DNA of 64,000 nt, taken from positions 10,812,047-10,876,046 of the forward strand of contig CM026570.1 of the NCBI GenBank assembly GCA_015143295.1, in the 5' to 3' direction. Each line of letters begins with the position of its first letter. Within the stretch, counting starts at the first letter, position 1. Positions 1 through 15,000 of this stretch are shown piece after piece. Made by a program: the position numbers and the translations under genes. The notes below the pieces were generated by a model. That model was not told where the DNA came from, did not search any database, and worked only from the letters and a program-made list of their open reading frames with translations. This stretch comes from Tetracentron sinense (lineage: Eukaryota > Streptophyta > Magnoliopsida > Trochodendrales > Trochodendraceae).

Positions 1-1
1 C

Positions 2-89
2 AACGCCACTTCTGCTGCAGCCGTGGCTGATTCGGCGGCACCGTCGACTCTCCTGGGCCCATCTCTTCAAGTTCATAGTTCCTTTGCCG
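2..89 (+). CDS. LFR: LFR exon 1 (partial)
   Basis: Codes NATSAAAVADSAAPSTLLGP and nine further residues, ending in phase 1 before the donor g|gtcagt. The split codon (g + at) restores the Asp of the conserved FADQNNKR stretch. The true ATG is upstream of the window. Confidence 0.88.
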
Positions 90-3000
90 GTCAGTCTCTC
101 GAAACCCTAATTTTCTCTACCCTTTTCTTGCTATCCCTAATTTTATGTTTAAAAGGCGAGCTTTTACTTGCTTTCAAATCCTTACTGCAGAAATCTGTTG
201 TTGAAACTCTTAAGCAATCAATCAACTGTAAAATTTGAAAATTTTGGATTTCCAGTATTCGTACATCGAACACGAATCTTAGATTTTTGGAGCTCTTATA
301 CTTGTTGAATATGTGATCTTTGATTTTTTTTTTCACTTTTTTTTTCAAAGCATTTCAATTTCAAGAGCAGTATGAAATTGAAAACAAAATGATGTTTGGA
401 TGGGCGCACGGTGAGATTTTCTACAAATTCTTACTGCAGAGTACATATTTCCATACTTGGAAGAAATTTTGAATCTAAATCCGACAGTGAGCCAGTGAGG
501 TGTCATGACATTGTGCTTTGAGAGTATTAGAAACTCAATAGTAAGGGAATATGAAATACATGTAGTCTAATGTACAAGTGGAGGGAATGTTAACTTCTTT
601 TTTAGAAAAACAAAAACTTTTTTTTTGGTGGTGATCGCGAATAAATTCACATTCTATGTAAGACTCAAACTCTGGAGATGTTTCTTGTGCATTTGCATCA
701 TTAAATGTCATATACTCACCAAATGTAGAAGAATGATGTCATATAAAGTGTGCTTTTCATGAAAGCCATTATCCTTGTGTTAGTTATTTAATGGGTGAGA
801 CACCTTAGTTTTTAATTATTATTAAGACCAGTTCACTGACTAGATATTCCGAATCTCGGGCAGGTTGATATTTTAAGCACTTGTTTTGTGGAAAAACTTA
901 TTATGTAAATATGCCAAAATTTATATCTTAATGGATTTTTTGCACCTAGAAAAGTCCAGTTGATGTTATTATGAATAAGTTTCTCTAGTTCTAATCTCAC
1001 AAATTGATACGTATTTTCTCTGTTCTTTCCTTGATACATATTTTGTCTTTTCTTTCCTTGATACATATTTTCTCTATTCTTTCAAGATCAAAACAACAAA
1101 AGGATAGTTCTGGCTCTTCAAAGTGGATTAAAGAGTGAGTTGACATGGGCATTGAACACTCTCACATTGCTTTCTTTCAAAGAGAAGGACGAAGTGCGCA
1201 GAGATGCAACTCCTCTTGCTAAAATACCTGGATTGCTCGATGCTCTCCTCCAAGTTGTGAGTGTCTCTAATTTCTATCTTTTTGTGCTTTGGTTTGAGTT
1301 TTCATTTTTTTTTTGTAAATTCTATATTTGTGTTGAACTTATGAACATCATTCCAAGAAGCTTATCTCATAGGAAACTTTATAGCCAGCATAAAGTTACC
1401 AAAATTCAAATATCACCATGTTAGGGTTCTATTGAATTATTCTGTTCGTTGTCAATTCATACTAAATTAATATCAAGGTTCAAAATATTAGTATTGGTGG
1501 GCATTGGGTTAGTTCAAAATAGGACACACAGTGAGGAACACATGGAAATGCCGAAAAAAATTTAAGATACACTAGTAGTTGGGATTTAATTTGTTTCCAG
1601 TCGAACCAGAGATTCGGACGGTCCAGCGGGTCTATGACTGTTTTTTGCAAATCACGGTTTTAACATCAGCAAAGTTTGAAGATCATGGAGGTGCAACAAA
1701 GCAACATCAACAAAGTTTGAAGATCATGAAGGTGCAGCATCGTAGATTTGCAGTGGAGCGCAAAGTTTTGCGAAATCATATGAGCGAAAGGAAGGAAGGT
1801 TGGTCGATCAGAGTGGCAGACAGAAGCAAAAAGGGGCTGATAAACAATTTATGGATCCCAGAAGACGCTGTCCCATGGTTCATGTCTACTGTGGCTGAGT
1901 GTATAACTATTTACAATGGGTACCTTTTCAGGGAATTTTGAGGCAGGTTTGGAACAATATTTGGGGAGAAAAGATCCTAGATATCAAGGAAGAAGGATAA
2001 TCATCCCTCGAGGTTCTCGGTGTGAGTTTTGGAAGGCGATGGCAGAGGCCGTTATGAGAGTTACTCCAGAACATCAGTTTGGTGACTCGCTCCCGGAAGC
2101 TAGAGGGGGTGGGGGGTGGGGTGGGAGTTTAAGCCTGGCATTGGAAACTCGAAGCATAGGCCGAATCCTTGGGGGGTTCATAGCGAGCCAAGAGAAGGTA
2201 TAAGATGTCATATTGAGGTCGGGGGAGGGACAAAGAAAGTGGTGATTAACCTTGATGCAGGGGCCTTTCACAAGTGGGCTGATGCAGTGGTTTGCACCAT
2301 TGGAGGTCCAAACTAAGAAGATGATTGGGAAGAAGTGGCAGAAATCATAAATCATCTGGTGGCCGAGGATAGAGGCATCTTATTATACCCTTTTGATAAT
2401 TGTCAAACAATATTCCATTCAAACGAGAGTTCCCAAGTGGGGAGACTTTGTAGTTCCTGGCAATATCTGCTGGGCAACATAAATTTTGTTGTATTTCATA
2501 GGTGGTTGCCGGTGGCTAATGCACTATCTTTTACAGGTCTCTACAAGCTGCGATGGCTGTCTCTGAAAGGCATTCCATTTCATCTTTGGATTCCCTTAGT
2601 CCTTGATAAAATTGGAGCTTTGTGTTGAGGGTTGTTGGAGGTTCACCCTGATACTTCGGCAATGACGGACCTCTTATTGGCTAATATCAGGGTTAGAGGG
2701 GACCTAAGGGTGATTCCTCACCTGATCTCGATTAATTTCCACTCTATATCCTAACCTGTTGAAGTCAGTATTTGGGAAGATGCAATATGCGAGAAGTGCT
2801 AGGTTTTGCCGGAGTCCATGGATTTTTGCCAGAGAGATGCTCGCAAAGGCACAAGAAGAAGTTCGGAGGAAGACGGGCCACGTGGTGACCTAGGATTGGG
2901 AAAATTCAAATTCTTTGAACCTTACAGTGGTTTGCATCTATCAGACCACCCTGGGATGACAAATCAGGCCCCCAAGTGGTTTGGCCTCGTCAGAATTCCT

Positions 3001-6000
3001 GATTTACGACATTAGAAGGGGATGTCAGAGGTCCTTGGCATGCCATTGGATCAATACAGTGATGAAGCCAATCAGAAGCGTGTATGGAAGCAGGTGCGGG
3101 TGGAGAAGCCTGATGCAGGGGCCTTGTCAAGTGATCCTAGCCAAGGATTAAAAATACGGTTTTGGGGGATGTATCAGTCCCAACCGAAACCTATACGTAT
3201 CGGTTTCGGGCGATAGTGCAGCGATACATATAAAATTTTCTTTTTAAGAAAAAATTAAAAATATCAAATTAATTTTAAAAAAAATTAAATGAGTTATAAG
3301 AACCAAATATAAAGTCATGGGAAGCGACTTAAAAACAAAGTAACAAACAAAATTACAATTACACAATGAATTAAAATATGAATAACTAATAAACGATATG
3401 TATCGCTCGTTTTATATCAGTTTAAATATTCTATTGAAGACTACCGATACCTATATGTATCGCCCGTTTCGTATCAGTTTCTATGATCCTAGCTCGATGG
3501 TAGCTCCTCATTTGCCGAAGACTTTTCACCAAAAAGGAAAAAAACAAAAGCGAAATCAAAAAAGAAATCAGCGGCGAAAAAGAAAACGCCTGGAAAAGGC
3601 GGCGGAGGAGTAGCGTATTGGGGGACGAAACACAGATTTTATGTTTAGGGCATTGTGTAGACCATAATTGTGGTCCAGTGGCTAACATGGGACCATTGGG
3701 GTCTGATTTGGACTAGGGTTTGGGCCCTGATCAATTGGTGGGTTTTAGTCTTCTCCTAGACCGCGAGGATGGGCAAGCCCATTGGAGTGGGTCTATGTTC
3801 AGTTGTAATGAGGGCTCGTCATTTATGGATTTGGGTAAAGGGCCTTCGAACACCTCCTCTCTTAAGCATCCTTTAGGCTAAAGGGTCGAGAGAACTCAGG
3901 GTGTCGATTCTCAGAAGGGCGTTTTACCATTTATGCATTTGGGGGTTTCTCTCCATTCGACGAAGATGGACCATGGGGCTGAGACCAAGAGGGTGTGGGA
4001 GTCTGCTAAGTCTAGGGCTACCTTGCTCACGGTTAGAGTTTTCTCCTTGTGGCCATGCACTAGGGCTGAAGGTTGGCCAACACTGAGCAATGCAAAAGGC
4101 TTTCTTCTCTCAGTGGGTTCACCCATGAATTCAGAGGCAGGCTTTCAGGTGGCGATTGGGTGTTACGAGGAAGACTCGATAGAAAAGGTGGTTGACAACC
4201 TCTTAGATATGTTAGAGAATGATTCAAGGTGCACCCCATCGGTCAACAATGAAGTAGTAGCAGATGCTGTGATTTCTGGATCCCTGTCTGCTGTCAGAGG
4301 AAGCTTAGTGCAGTTGGGAGACTCGTTTTCGATGGAGGAAGGGACCACGAATCACAACTCAGCTTGTCTGGGCTTTCATGTGGATGATTTGGCTTCTGAT
4401 AGCTTGCATACTCCTTGGGGTCATCAGCCCACTTCCTCACTCTTGTTGCATTTACCTCTAGCTCTTTGGAGGATCAGGAGTGTGGAGAGCTTGGGGCGGG
4501 GGCGACTGCTCAGTGTTCAGGTTCTGCTCTAGATAAGCCTAAGGGAGTGGGGACAGCTCTAGGGAAGTCAGCTTGTTTTGCGGAACCAATGCTGAGATCC
4601 TGTGCCAAGCGCCTCTAGATAAGCCTAAGGGAGTGGGGACAGCTCTAGGGAAGTCAACTTGTTTTGCGGAAGCAATGCTGCAATCCTGTGCCAAGCGCCT
4701 TGGGAGCAAAGGTGGGGTAGGAACCAGTAACCAGACTCTCCTCCTCGGGACCCTTTGGGGTAGGATACCGCAAATTTGTCGATCCAATCTCCGGTGCAAG
4801 GTACACACCATCTTTCTCACCCTACTACCATTACCATCCCAACTGATGGTTCCGATGGGGATGGTAGTAGGGCATTGGGGTATCATCTTTGTTATATGAT
4901 TTTAATCCTGCACCATTGTCCATATAAATGTGATCCTTTAGCTGGTTGAGGGTCGAGAGGCTCAAGAGGCCACAGTGAGTCTAAGTTTGAAGGAAGACTT
5001 CCTTGAGAATAAGTTGTCTTCTATGTCAGGCATAGTCACAAAAAACTGCGTTTTTTTGAAAAAAACCCGTTTAAAACGCGCATTAATACCCTGCCGTAGA
5101 AAACGGCGTTTAAAACATGTTTTTTGAATAAAACACATATTATAGTTTTAAACCCGTTTAAAACGAATAATAGGAAAGAAAACGCATTTAAAACGAATAA
5201 TACACGAATAATACGAAAAAAACGGATAATCTTGAAATTTTTTTGGGAATGAAGATTATGCATATCTTGATGACTTTGATGCGCTTTTGAGCGATTGATG
5301 AATATAAATGAGTTGTTTTATTAATATACCTATTTTAGTCTTCTTTTTAATCTTGATAATTGATGTTTTAATGAAATTTAGTGCCTTGATGGAATGAATT
5401 TGATGTTAAAATGATGTTATGAACTTATTATTGTTGATTATAGGTACTCTTTTGGTATATTGTCTCACCAAATTGTTAGATATATTAATTAACATAGTTT
5501 CTAATTTTTATAATTATAAATTTTTTCTCCGTTTTTTTTCCTGAAGTTTTCCCGTATTTTTTCGAATTTTTCCGTACTTGACCCTTGCCGAATTATTCCC
5601 GAACCCCGACTTTGTGACTATGATGTCAGGGTTTAGGGGCTGTCCATGGTAGTCCATGGCTGCAGATGAGGATAATGGAAGGGGTCGTGAGGATGTGTCG
5701 GAGTGGGTTATCAATAAGATGGCCAGTTTTGGGGACTTTTTGGGTTTGTCCTACGAGGGTTGAGAGCCTGAGGTGTTGGCTCTTTTCCGATCTTTGGAGG
5801 TCTTAAAGGGTCCCATGTCAGAATGCCCTTCTTCCTGGTGGACCGCAACAGCACAACAAGAGGTTAGAGCATGAGCTTTGTCGCTTATCTTCCTCTGTGC
5901 TTTTCCTTTAGTCTTCTGGAAAGGTTCGCGGTGCGGTTAGAAAGGCAAGGGGAAATTTGTTTCCCTAATGATGCACAACTGTATCATATCTTGGAATATT

Positions 6001-9000
6001 CGCAGGCTGAGGACTGCGAATAAGAGAAGGGCGGTTAGGGAGATTATCCGTATCTCTAAACCCTACATTCTGTCTTCAGGAAACTAAAATGCATACTATG
6101 AGGGGTCAGGCCCCCATCTCAAGAAGGCTATCCCCACATATGGGGTTACGGGTGGGATTCTCATGGTGTGGGATCCTGATTATATTGAGGTCCTTGGGTG
6201 TGAGGAGGAAGTGTTATCCCTCTCTCTCTACTGTAACTCTCAATTGGATGGATTTCAATGGGTTTTCACAGGTGTGTATGGGCCATCTTCTTATGCCGAT
6301 CAGTTGCTCTTTTAGATAGAGCTTGATGATGTAGCTGCCTGTTGGGACCTACCTTGGTGCCTTGGTGGGGATTTTAACTGTGTCAGATCCTTGAGGGATT
6401 TCTCTACTGTAACTCTCGATTGGATGGATTTCAATGGGTTTTCACAGGTGTGTATTGGCCATCTTCTTATGCCGATCAGTTGCTTTTTTATATAGAGCTT
6501 GATGATGTAGCTGCCCGTTGGGACCTACCTTGGTGCCTTGGTGGGGATTTTAACTGTGTCAGATCCTCGAGGGATTTTTCTAATGGGGGGCCTTTCACTC
6601 GTCACATGGAGGGCTTCAAGTCCTTCATATCCCGTAACTTCTCATAGACTATCCTTTGCTTTGCTCTCGTTTCACTTGGTCAAACTTCCAAATGCCGGCC
6701 ACTTTCTCCAAGCTAGACAGATTCTTGGTTTGCACTCGCTGGGAAGAGAAGTGCCTGGATGTTCGATCCTTTGCTCCTGGCTAGACCCACGTCAGACCAT
6801 GTCCCAATTATGTTAGACCCTTAGGAGATCCAGGGTAGGCCCCATCCTTTCAAATTTGAACTTATGTGGATGGAACACACCTTGAGTTCCTTACTCTAGT
6901 CGCAGATTCTTGGTCCCAAACTGCCTTTTGGGGCCCAGCTAGTACCAGATTTAGCCTAAAGTTGAAAGTCTTTAAAGTGCGTCTTAAGGAGTGGAACAAA
7001 GAGGTTTTTGGCTCGATTCCAATCAAGAAAAAAGAATTCTTGATGAGATTCATCGATTTGATCTTTGGGACGAGGAGGCTCCCCTTTCATCCTTGGAGGT
7101 CCAGGATAGAGAAGTCCTCAAAAGAGATCTCCAACAAACTCTATCCTTTGAGGAAGTTTTCTGGAAACAGAAAGCTAGATTGCAATGACTTAAAGAGGGG
7201 GATTAGAACACAATTTTTTTTCACCAGGTCGCAAACTTTAGGAGGAAAAGGAACCTTATATCCAGTCTCTGTATTGGTCACCAGCTTCTCGAATCCGAAC
7301 AGGACATAAACAGAGAAGCAGTTTCTTTCTTCGTCCAGCTCTACTCTGAGGACCGATTGTATAGACCAAAACTAGATGGCCTTGACTTTTCAATCCTCTT
7401 TGACTCTCAGAGAAATCTACTGGAAGGCCCTTTTTTGGAAGAGGAGGTTTCCGCGGTGGTCAGGAGCATGGTTGGTGACAAGGCTCTGGGTCCGGACGGT
7501 TCCTGTATAGAGTTTTATAGGAAATGTTGGCATATTGTGGGGAAGGACTTATTAGAGGTTTTCCATGAATCCCATCGCACCAATTCCTTTGAATCGGTCC
7601 TAAATAGTGCTTTTTTGGTCCTAATCCCCAAAATTGCTAGTGCTCAACAAATGTTCGACTTCAGACTAATCAGTCCTTTTCTAATGTGCTAAAGTGCTAG
7701 AACTTCGCTTGAAAGTGGTTATGAACTCGATTATCTCTCCTTTTCTAATGTGCTTTTTTGGGTAGGAGACAAATTTTGGATGAGCCTCTGATTGCTGATG
7801 AATGTATTGGGGACCGTCTGCATAAGGGGGAGCTGGGCCTCCTATGCAAGGTTGATATGACAAAGGCCTATAACCACGTTAGTTGGGATTTTCTGGATTA
7901 CATCCTTGGGAGATTGGTTTTGGCATTAAATGTAGGGCGTGGATGAGAACGTGTTACGTGTCCGTTAGGTTTTCAATGCTCATCAATGGGTCACCTCATG
8001 GTTACTTCAAGAGCTCTCGAGTCCTCCCCCAAGGGGATCCTTTCTCTCCTCTTTTGTTTATTATTGTCTCCGATGCCCTTAGTAGATTGATTCAGAAAGC
8101 CTCGCCCATGGTTTGGGACGACTTCCACATAGGCCAAGGAAACCTTCACATCTCCCAGTTGTAATTTGCGGATGACACTCTCTTATTCTGTGAACCCTCC
8201 TGTACGAAGTTGGCCCTTGTTAGGTGCCTTTTTCGATGTTTCGAAACTCTCTGGGTTGAGAATCAATTTTGGTAAGAGTGTCTTGTTTGGAGTGGGGGAG
8301 ATTCCTAATATGGAAGAATTGGTAGCTTGTCTTGTGTGTAGAATGGGGAACCACAAACTTCTTATCTAGGGTTACCTTTGGGTGCGCCGTTTAAATCCAA
8401 ATCAGTTTGGAGTTCGGTCATTGTTAGGTTCTCTAAGCGCCTCCAAGGTTGGAAATCTAGTTACGTTTCCAAAGGAGGAAAGCTGACTGTAATCAAAAGC
8501 GCCATGTGCAGTCTTCCGACTTATTTCCTCTCCTTATTTAAGTTTCCGCTTCTATTGCAGTCTCTCTCGAGCGAATTCAAAGGGATTTCTTATGAAACGA
8601 GAGAGTTGATACTTAGAATTATCACTTGGCTGACTGGAAAACCATAACTCTATCAAAGTGAAATGGTGGTCTAGGTATTTGTCCCCTGAGGTAGGTGAAT
8701 AAGGCTCTGCTGGGTAAGTGACTTTAGAGGTTCGAGTGGGAGGAGGGTAGTTTGTGGAGGGAAGTGATGGTGGCTCGACACGGTTTGTTGAGTAGGTGGT
8801 GCCCTAACGTTGGGCGTGGGCCTATGGGTGTTGGGGTGTGGAAGGCTATTATGCAGGTTTGGGAGGACTTTTCTAAGTTCATGGTGGGTAATGGGGAGTA
8901 GATCCACTTTTGGGCTGATCTTTGGTGTGGGCAATCTTCTCTTAAGCAGACTTTTGACAATCTGTTCCTCCTAGCATTAAATAAGGAGGCTTCAGTTGCC

Positions 9001-12000
9001 GAGTATCTGACTTTTCAGGACGGGGTGCCTATTTGGACTCCCCTTATGAGATGCAATTTATTGGATTGGAAATTCCAGGACTTACTGCGGTTATTGTCCC
9101 ATATTCAGCAGGTTAGCCTACACCTACTCGTTAGGGATAGTCGAGTTTGGTCCCCGGACAACAAGGGGCGGTTTTCAGTGAGATCTTTTTTGCAAGCCTT
9201 GTAAACTGGGCCTAGTACACTCTTCTTTCCTAAGCATGCTGTGTGGTTCCCGTCGATTCCCTATAAGGTATCATTTTTCTTGTGGACAATGGCTTTGGAT
9301 AAAATCTTAACAAGCGATCAACTTATGCATAGAGGGTGGTGCTTGGCTAACAGGTGTTATATGTGCCTTTTAGCAGCGAAATCAGTTGACCACTTATTGT
9401 TGCACTCAACTTATGCATAGAGGGTGGTGCTTGGCTAACAGGTGTTATATGTGCCTTCTAGCAACGAAATCAGTTGACCACTTATTGTTGCACTGCCCGG
9501 TAGCGAGAGAGGTGTGGTCCTTTTTCCTATCTCACCTTTGTATCTCTTGGATTTTTCCTCGATCCTTTCAGAGTTATCTGGTTGGCTTCCAGTGTTGTTT
9601 CCAGGTCCAACAAGCAGTGTTTGGCCGTTCCTCCCAGGGGCGATAGCATGGGTCCTTTGGAAGGAAAAGAATAGGCGGGTGTTCGAGGACACATCTTTGA
9701 CCATCCCCCAGATACATGATCGGGTTCATCTTCTGGTTGCATCTTGGGGATCCGTACAGGGTGACAGGGGAGATCCATGGAGGGGCATCTTTACTGTGTA
9801 GTTTTAGACGGCCGCTGGGGCTCCCATTGTTTATTTCTCTTTGTTTTTTTTTCCTTTACTCCTTGACTCTTGGTATACTTTTGGTGAACCCTGAGTCTTT
9901 CTGCTTACAGTTTTCCTTTTTCCTATTATATGTTTTTGCTATTTAGCAATAAAAAAAAAGATACACTAGAATATGCATGGATACGAAGGAAACACTAGGA
10001 CACCTTATATAAAATAATAAAACTACTTTTAATGCAAATATAAGATAAAACACTAGATAAAGTCCTAAATGTAAATGTGAGATTTAATAACACTATATGC
10101 AATAAAAAAGTGAACAAATTGATAGGCAAGTACGAAGACACAATTCATAATCAATTTTCAGCAATTACAAGCACGACTTTGCATTGTAGACATTGTATGG
10201 AATGAAATATATATAGAGATAATAATTTACACTATTAAAGTGAATATCATAACTCAATACCACATTGAGTTGCATACCAGCTCGAACTCATTAGGCTCCT
10301 TATATGCTTCCAATTGTACACTGTAGGTGTGCGAAATATGGTTGCATTATTGTGCCCAAGTCATACAATTGTGGTACCAAGCTTGGTACTCCCTCATGTA
10401 CCTCTCAATATTATTAGCATTGCAAGTAGAAACTATTTTAACCGGCTGCATACCTGGGAACTGTGGAATATATATCCGGCCATATCCATACCCACTGGAT
10501 GTCTAAGACTCATCATCATATTAATAATCCCCAGATGGCGGGGACTGAGCATCCTAACCATAGCCATAGCCCATATGAAGAGAAAGATGCATACCTATAG
10601 TCACTACCGCTTTAACTAGGCTTGCCGACGGTAACACTATCCATCTACAAAATAATGCGGTCCCTGCCCTATGTATTCCTATAGCCACCTGGACAAGTGT
10701 GATCCCAATGGGTGATGGTATTGAGCCTGACGCCCCATCAACATACTGGCATCACCCATATTCTTGTCTCCCCCATGGCCACGAGAGGGAATGTGTGGAC
10801 CGTGAGCGGTGTCCTGGGTGGCATGATTAATATACTGCTCCTATGTAAAAACGACAATGCCTTGCAACCTCGACTGTTTCTGTGTTGATGGCCTTGTCTT
10901 AAACTGGAAAACCCCTCCGTCATTGCCTCCACCATCATCATTCCCCCTCCATCCATCTCATCATCATCATCATCATCAAAATCATCATTGAAATCATGGT
11001 CTCCACCAAGGCTGCCAGTCGGTGTCACCAAGCCATCAAACTCTAGGGCCCCACTAATCCCAGCTTGACTATTCACTACACCACTTGGCTCAACCCCAGT
11101 AGCCCTAACTCCGCTCAATTTAGCTCCAAATACCCATCCCCATCCTCTCTAACTTGTCATAATTCAAGCAATTGTGGAGCTTTGAATGTATCAAAGAGAA
11201 TTTACTCCAATTACGCTTGCACTTGCTTGATGATGCAGTCTAGGATGGGATCCGTATAGCTATTCACCTCAATTTAAGGGCATCCATGTCGTAAAGAAAC
11301 TACAATTTAGTTGCACGAGGAAAATTTGTTAGAGCCTCAGAGTAGTTTACAAATTGCGAACTATGACAATGTTGATTGAATTTTGGTATTACTTGATTGA
11401 GTTTTCTTCTTCCTTTTCGTTGTCATCCTATCACCAAACTCATACTCGCCATCCCAAAAGGTTTTGCACTATATTATATGATAAAGGTTGTGTGAGTGTT
11501 ATTGAAAAGAGAAATGCTAGCCCCAGACCCCAGACGCAACACTTCCAAACTCTCACTGATGTAGTTGTGGCTTGTGAACACTGGAATTTGCCGCCTTTCC
11601 TTTCGAGCCGGGCCCTGTGGAAGAACGACGCTAAACGTCTAATTGGATAAGGGCCTAATCTCTATTTAGAGTTCTAGGTAAGAGATTCACTAAGTCCCGG
11701 GGAAGGTGTTAGGCACCCAGGGACCCCCATCTGAATATGGTAACCTACTTCCTAAGTCTAAGCCAAAAAAGTTGAAATTGCCAGAGGAATTAATATAATG
11801 TTTTAATTATGCAATTAAGGTAAAAGAAGAGGATTGCTAACCTAGGGGGGGAGGTCGGACCTTTACTTGGGTTGCCTACATACTCGACTTGGCGGGATTA
11901 AACCAGTGTAGTTCTATCAAGTATCAAAGGGTGGGTGTTGATTGCATTTTGGTATGTTGAGGGGTTTTGTATTATTTTTGGTATTTTGATTTTATTTGGT

Positions 12001-15000
12001 AGTTGAGGGTCATTTCGGAGCAAAAGGACAGTTTTAGCTCATGCCTAGGAGTAGCGTGGTTTTGGAAAGTCTAACTATGGTTTAAAATCAACCTGAGTTG
12101 AGTTAAGAAGGTGTGAGCAGTCTGGGATTTAGGACGGTTGTGAGGATGATCTGGCTTGAGCGAAAATTGCTTTGTAACCAATCTGAAATTCGAGATGGGG
12201 CTTGGGCAAGCTAACTAAGGTTATAAGCTAACCCTAGTTAGGTGAAAGGGTCCGGGTAAGTTCGGGGAATATGGGGCAGATTAACTGTGGTTAAAAAAAA
12301 ATACCCATTGGGCACTTTTGGGAAGTCTTAGGCAAGATCTATCACAGAATCTTATTTGCTTGAACGAACCTGATCTGGCTCGACTCTCGAGCGAGGATAT
12401 TGGCTTGAGCAGAATGAGTCTGGCTTGAGCGAACAAGGTTTTGAGAGCCCAAATTGGCCACTGGTTTCTGCTCTTGAGCAAAAACTTGGGCTTGCTCGAG
12501 TGAGGGCCAAGACCAGACTGCCAAAATTTCTGATCAAGGTTTAGAAATGGGGGCATTGCCTCACCATGGGCCTACCCATATCCACATTTGTGGGAAAGCA
12601 AAAGTAAACCAATGAATGCATAAGAAAAAAAAAAGGAAAGCATAGTACCTTCCCTCTTTCTTTTGCAACATGGGAGGACCCAGTGAGTTTCGAGAAGGGG
12701 AGGGCCCTCTTGAGATTTCTAGAAGTGGACTACAAAATGAAAGGGAATGCAAGACATAAAAATAAAAGAAATAGAAAAAGAGAAGAGTCCTACTCTTCTT
12801 GCTTGCTCTTTAAAAACTCCAAGGTGTGAGGGGTGTGTGACCAAAGAGGGAGCTTCCTTGGAGAGGTCTTGCTCACGCCCACTCCTCAAAGAGGGCTAAC
12901 TCGACCTCTGTGATTTGCAAGGGCAAATTTGGTAGAGGTTTGGATTAAACTAGGGTTTTCCTAGGGTTTGCACTTTGGATTTCCGGGATCTTCAAATAGC
13001 TTAAATAGGGGTAGTATTTGTAGATTTTCGAAGGCCTAGGGTGTTTGGTGAATACAAGGGGGTTTGGTGGAGGTTTGGATGGTGATTGAGTGGCCAAAAA
13101 GGAGCTCAGGCCAGTGAGAACGATGTTATGCGGTATTCGCTCGAGCCAACATGGGCTTGCTTGAGCGAGAATCTCACTGTAAAGCCTCCTGAATTGCAGA
13201 GACAAACAGTGAGCAGTTCGCTCGAGCGAAGCTTCCTCCCGCTCGAGCGAGATACAACGTAAATTATTGCTCGAGCGAGTTTGGATCAGCTCAAGCAAGA
13301 TACTGAATTTTAGTAGAATTGGCTTGTTGGGGGGAACATGGGGGAATATGCGCGAATACATGCTATAGTGCAAACCTTTTGGGTCTGGTACAAACAAGCT
13401 CCATGCATGAAACCTTTGTCTCTGGGGCTTTAGGCTTGGACTGGGGGTATGGTGTTGGGCTATAATAAAGGGTATTTAGGTGGATTCCTTGGAGTTTTGA
13501 AGAAAATAGGAGAGGAGTAGAGGGTGCAAAAATAGGTTTTTTACATTAGCGACATGTGTCGCTACTTTTTCTTGTTACCTCCTTAACCGGTTAAACCTAT
13601 AACCTTTTCTTTTGGAAAAAATGTTTCTTCAACCTATTGAAGGGTTAGTAACTACATGTGTTGCTCCCATAGCGAAAGTTTGGAAAAAAATTGAAATATG
13701 CGTTTGGGGCTAGCACTCTACTATTGAAAAATAAATATTCCCTAAGGCTGAGAATCAAACATAAGTTCAAGCATTCTTTACCTCCATGAGTGCTTGAACA
13801 GCCCTAGAAAAATCTCTCTCCAATCTCTTCACAACCTTCTTCAAAGATTTCAATTAGGACTCATTTGTTTTAAAGTCATTAGCATAGTGGTAGATAGTGT
13901 TGCGATAATAGGTTGTTTTATGAAAAATATGGGTTAACATAATGACTCTTCAACTGCTAGTCTCAAATGTAAATGATAAATAAAATTAAAAATAAATGTT
14001 ATATGCGTATCTCATGTAAGAGTTGTTTGTCCCGCCACTTATCATAAATCTTGCAGTAGCCCTTCCAAGTCTTCGATGAAACAGCCTGGATAGCCAGCTT
14101 CGCCTGCCTCATTCCCTTACATAATCTTGTTTTTGTCCGCTTGTTCCCATCAACAATTTTCATGATCTTTAGAACAGGCTTGATGATCTCAACCAATATT
14201 TTGAAACTTGGACCGGACTGGGAGGTTGAATAGGTCCGACCGTCACTTGGGCATATTTAGGGTTCACGGAATCCATCAAATATAGTATTCCAACAAAAAC
14301 TGCTTTGACCGTTGAATACTTGAATCATTCAATCTGTTCAACGAATCGCTCGAATTTGATCAGAAATCATAGATGCTGACTTCTGACCATTGAATTTTGA
14401 ATCTGGCCATTATTTGCCCGGAGTTGCTAGCATACTGAAAACTTAAAAATAACGTATTTTTAAACCCAAAACCAAGATAGGATTTTATTTGAGAGGAAGG
14501 AGCCTAGGGTTTCAAAAGCAAGAAGACGAGGGGAATCTCTGATGGTCTATAATGAAGTGTGCAAGAGAGATGAATTTGGGATTTAGAGAAAGAGTGAAGA
14601 GGGATGGAGAGTGAGTGAGATAAAGATGAATTGTTTTTGTCGTCCACGTTTCCCGTCGTGGCAATAAGCCTCACCAATCAGCATTGCCGTCAGGCTCATT
14701 ATGGTCTGCATGGCTGAGTTGCTGCAAAACTATGGAAGCTGAGGAAAACCACCTTATGTGTGGAAAAAGGAAAAAATGAAGTGAGGAGAAGAATTTATTG
14801 TGTGCGTGTACCTCAATGGTTGGATAGGGTCAACCCGAAAAGGTTAAACTTGAACTGCTAGACCGAAAACCGTCCACTTGATGGCCTGATTTTATAAACA
14901 TTGATCTCAACTACCATTCGTGTTTGGTCACAGGACTGATTACTAGGGGTGTCAATGGACTGAGCTTGGGTTTGCATTTTTGTGATTTTTAAGTTTGCCT

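Larger units (their letters stand above)
1576..9957 (+). mobile_element. Near full-length L1-type LINE (decayed)
   Basis: The element is bounded by the direct repeat aagatacactag at 1564-1575 and 9958-9969, and ends in an A-run after tttagcaat: a target-primed insertion. ORF1 remnants lie at about 1640-4900. ORF2 starts near 5968 with an AP endonuclease (IISWNIR, then LGGDFNCVRS). Reverse transcriptase follows: DKALGPDGS at 7479, VDMTKAYNHVSWDFL at 7850, LPQGDPFSPLLF at 8027 and FADDTLLF at 8164, the last directly after an in-frame TAA. The tail is a zinc-knuckle/RNase-H-like region (SVDHLLLHCPVAREVW at about 9470). Frameshifts, stops, two nested MITEs and three local tandem duplications show it is dead. 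Without nested inserts it is about 7.4 kb, normal for plant L1. Confidence 0.9.

Noticed and set aside
1140..1424. 94-residue open frame continuing past exon 2
   Set aside because: Only the first part is LFR exon 2; beyond the donor at 1257 it is intron sequence without family similarity.
11065..11259. Plus-strand open frame and other plus-strand frames over 10300-11650
   Set aside because: Antisense to the hAT C-terminal coding remnant, which explains their openness.
14200..14860. Possible separate gene in the sequence between hAT fragments
   Set aside because: No frame longer than about 60 codons and no recognisable motif; probably decayed hAT or intron sequence.
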